Of a DNA stretch of 64,000 nucleotides, positions 62,688 through 64,000 are shown in pieces. The translations under genes and the position numbers were made by a program. Position 1 is the stretch's first letter. Every line of letters starts with the position of its first letter. The notes under the pieces are model-generated. The model did not search any database, was not told the DNA's origin, and saw nothing but the letters and a program-made list of their open reading frames with translations. Source of the DNA: Terrihalobacillus insolitus (GTDB taxonomy: Bacteria > Bacillota > Bacilli > Bacillales > Amphibacillaceae); contig NZ_JAMQKB010000001.1 in the NCBI RefSeq assembly GCF_028416575.1, positions 515,649 through 579,648 of the forward strand. The letters are read 5' to 3'.

Positions 62688-63968
62688 TTAAAAAGTGTTA
62701 GGCATCCACATTGATAAGCTCGGTATAAATGCTATCAACAATGCAACAACAACTAGCAAAATTAGAAATGGTAGACTAGCAACTACAAATTTCTCAACTT
62801 TTGTATTGGTTATAGAGCATGTTGTATACATAACCGTCCCAAGTGGAGGCGTTAATGTACCAATACTTATACAAACAATAAAGAAAATCCCGAAATGCAC
62901 TGGATCTATTCCATACTGAAGGAGCATTGGCATAAATAAAGGGGTTAATATAATAATGGTTACATTTCCCTCAATAAACATCCCAATAATCAGTAGGAAA
63001 ACGAGAACGACAAGAAAAAACGTCATTGGTGAAGACACATATTCTGTCATAAGCATAGTCATTCTCTGCGGTACCTGTTCCAACGTCAATACCCAAGCAA
63101 AGGCTGTTCCTGCTGCAATAATGACTAATATCGAAGCAGCGGTATGCACCGTCTCAATAAGAGCACTAATGAGCTGTGATAATTTCATTTCCCGATAGAC
63201 AATTAAGCCTAAAAACAACGCATAAAAAACCGCGATAACACCAGCTTCAGTTGCACTAAAAATCCCAAAGCGAATACCTCCAATAATTATAATCGGCAAT
63301 AATAACGCTAGAAATGCATCTTTTGAAGTTAAAAGAAAATCTTTCAGTGTTGTTTTCTCTTGTTTTTCCGTTTCTATATTATGTTTCTTCGCATAAAAAT
63401 GAACGTAAACCATAAAGCTTATACAAAGTATGGCCCCTGGAACAATTCCCGCTAAGAACATACTTCCAATTGATACATTTCCGATAAACCCATATAAAAT
63501 TAACGCAATTCCTGGTGGTATAATTGGTGTAATTAAAGATGTTCCAGCTGTTAAGGCCGTTGAAAAGGCACGACTATAACCTCTTTTTTCCATTTCGGGA
63601 ACTAAAATTTTAGATTGCATCGCTGCATCTGCAATGTTTGAACCAGAAAGTCCACCCATCAGTGTACTAAGAACTACGTTAACTTGGGCTAGTGATCCTG
63701 GAAGACGTTTTGTAATCATCTGTGCAAATCGAAGCATTCTGCTAGTTATTCCTGTATAGTTCATTAAAATACCCGCTGTAATAAAGAAGATTATCGCAAG
63801 AAGAGGAACTGACTCCAGGCCACCAATCATTCGTTGGACCAAAATTTCAGATGAATAGCCATCATTAAATAAAACGTAAACAACTGAACTTATGATTAAA
63901 GCGAAGGCAATTGGAACATTTAGCAAGAATAATCCAAGTAAGATAACTAGTGCGACAGATAAAGCCAT
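62688..63968 (-). CDS. dctM: TRAP transporter large permease (DctM)
   Basis: A 426-residue permease with about twelve helices. Signature pieces are GGLSGSNIADAAMQSKILVPEM, TAGTSLITPIIPPGIALILYG and GTLTPPLGTVMY. It imports an organic acid with sodium, together with a small permease and a binding protein. The ATG at 63968 is chosen because GGGGG lies nine bases upstream, inside the end of the preceding gene; an ATG seven codons earlier is less likely. Confidence 0.93.
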   Translation of the reverse strand: MALSVALVILLGLFLLNVPIAFALIISSVVYVLFNDGYSSEILVQRMIGGLESVPLLAIIFFITAGILMNYTGITSRMLRFAQMITKRLPGSLAQVNVVLSTLMGGLSGSNIADAAMQSKILVPEMEKRGYSRAFSTALTAGTSLITPIIPPGIALILYGFIGNVSIGSMFLAGIVPGAILCISFMVYVHFYAKKHNIETEKQEKTTLKDFLLTSKDAFLALLLPIIIIGGIRFGIFSATEAGVIAVFYALFLGLIVYREMKLSQLISALIETVHTAASILVIIAAGTAFAWVLTLEQVPQRMTMLMTEYVSSPMTFFLVVLVFLLIIGMFIEGNVTIIILTPLFMPMLLQYGIDPVHFGIFFIVCISIGTLTPPLGTVMYTTCSITNTKVEKFVVASLPFLILLVVVALLIAFIPSLSMWMPNTF

Positions 63969-63969
63969 T

Positions 63970-64000
63970 CTAGGCTTCCCCCACTTCATTTAATTCGGCT
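63970..64000 (-). CDS. End of the preceding gene, probably TRAP small permease (DctQ)
   Basis: The last nine codons and stop of a gene running in from the right: AELNEVGEA then TAG, two bases before the DctM start. DctQ normally precedes DctM in TRAP operons, so the identity is inferred from position only. Confidence 0.5.
   Translation of the reverse strand, partial: AELNEVGEA

Overview
The window is low-GC Firmicute DNA. It uses AGGAGG-type ribosome binding sites, TTG and GTG starts, S-box (SAM-I) riboswitches, a TnrA/GlnR box, a Fur box and PTS/BglG regulation. The gene set and the interspersed GGGGTCAGG palindromes suggest a Bacillaceae species of the Virgibacillus/Oceanobacillus kind; the genus is an inference. 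No rRNA, tRNA, CRISPR array, prophage or replication origin was seen.

Layout. 1-895: a truncated methionine-type ABC ATPase behind its own S-box and terminator (minus strand). 1077-4186: an MMPL exporter and a divergent TetR regulator with a shared operator. 4280-7356: an ammonium transporter under a TnrA/GlnR box, followed by a GlnD-like nucleotidyltransferase and a DEDD exonuclease. 7416-9431: CcdA and a discoidin-domain membrane protein around a MITE-like repeat. 9657-12900: a Fur-boxed ferric-siderophore/citrate uptake operon. 13002-18142: two gene remnants, an ABC exporter, and a GntR/DUF1648 pair. 18222-19157: eighteen contiguous 52-bp hairpin repeats. 19373-25000: a mixed accessory stretch with a MOSC protein, a GrdB-like protein, an ISL3 remnant, a nucleotidyltransferase/coiled-coil gene pair, a Nudix hydrolase and a small coiled-coil protein.

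25428-32426: a galactitol-type PTS and polyol operon (activator, IIA, IIB, IIC, two zinc dehydrogenases), including a 48-residue membrane protein not found by size-limited ORF calling. 32777-38407: two divergent S-box-controlled sulfur-scavenging units, one with an acyl-CoA-dehydrogenase-like flavoprotein, the other with an LLM flavin monooxygenase plus MetNIQ. 38480-44863: a GGCT-fold protein, an NhaC antiporter, a second 52-bp repeat array (nine units), a two-component system and an M20 amidohydrolase. 44885-51786: a group II intron fragment, then an operon of a GAF/PucR-type regulator, M20 amidohydrolase, aldehyde dehydrogenase, 3-hydroxyisobutyrate-dehydrogenase-like enzyme and a DUF3100 membrane pair. 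This operon looks like uptake and oxidative breakdown of an unknown amide. 52125-53050: a recombinase remnant. 53150-64000: a large sugar-acid catabolic operon (TRAP transporter, SDR, KGSA-type aldehyde dehydrogenase, split UxaA-type dehydratase, two FAH-family enzymes, tagaturonate reductase, L-galactonate-type dehydrogenase).

The most unusual features are five. First, a ~130-bp three-hairpin repeat occurs in four copies, three of them touching stop codons. Second, two 52-bp tandem hairpin arrays have exact integer copy numbers and share one end with a MITE. Third, two UxaA paralogues carry complementary halves of the family motif set. Fourth, there is a nucleotidyltransferase/coiled-coil two-gene cassette. 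Fifth, the LLM monooxygenase probably starts at CTG.
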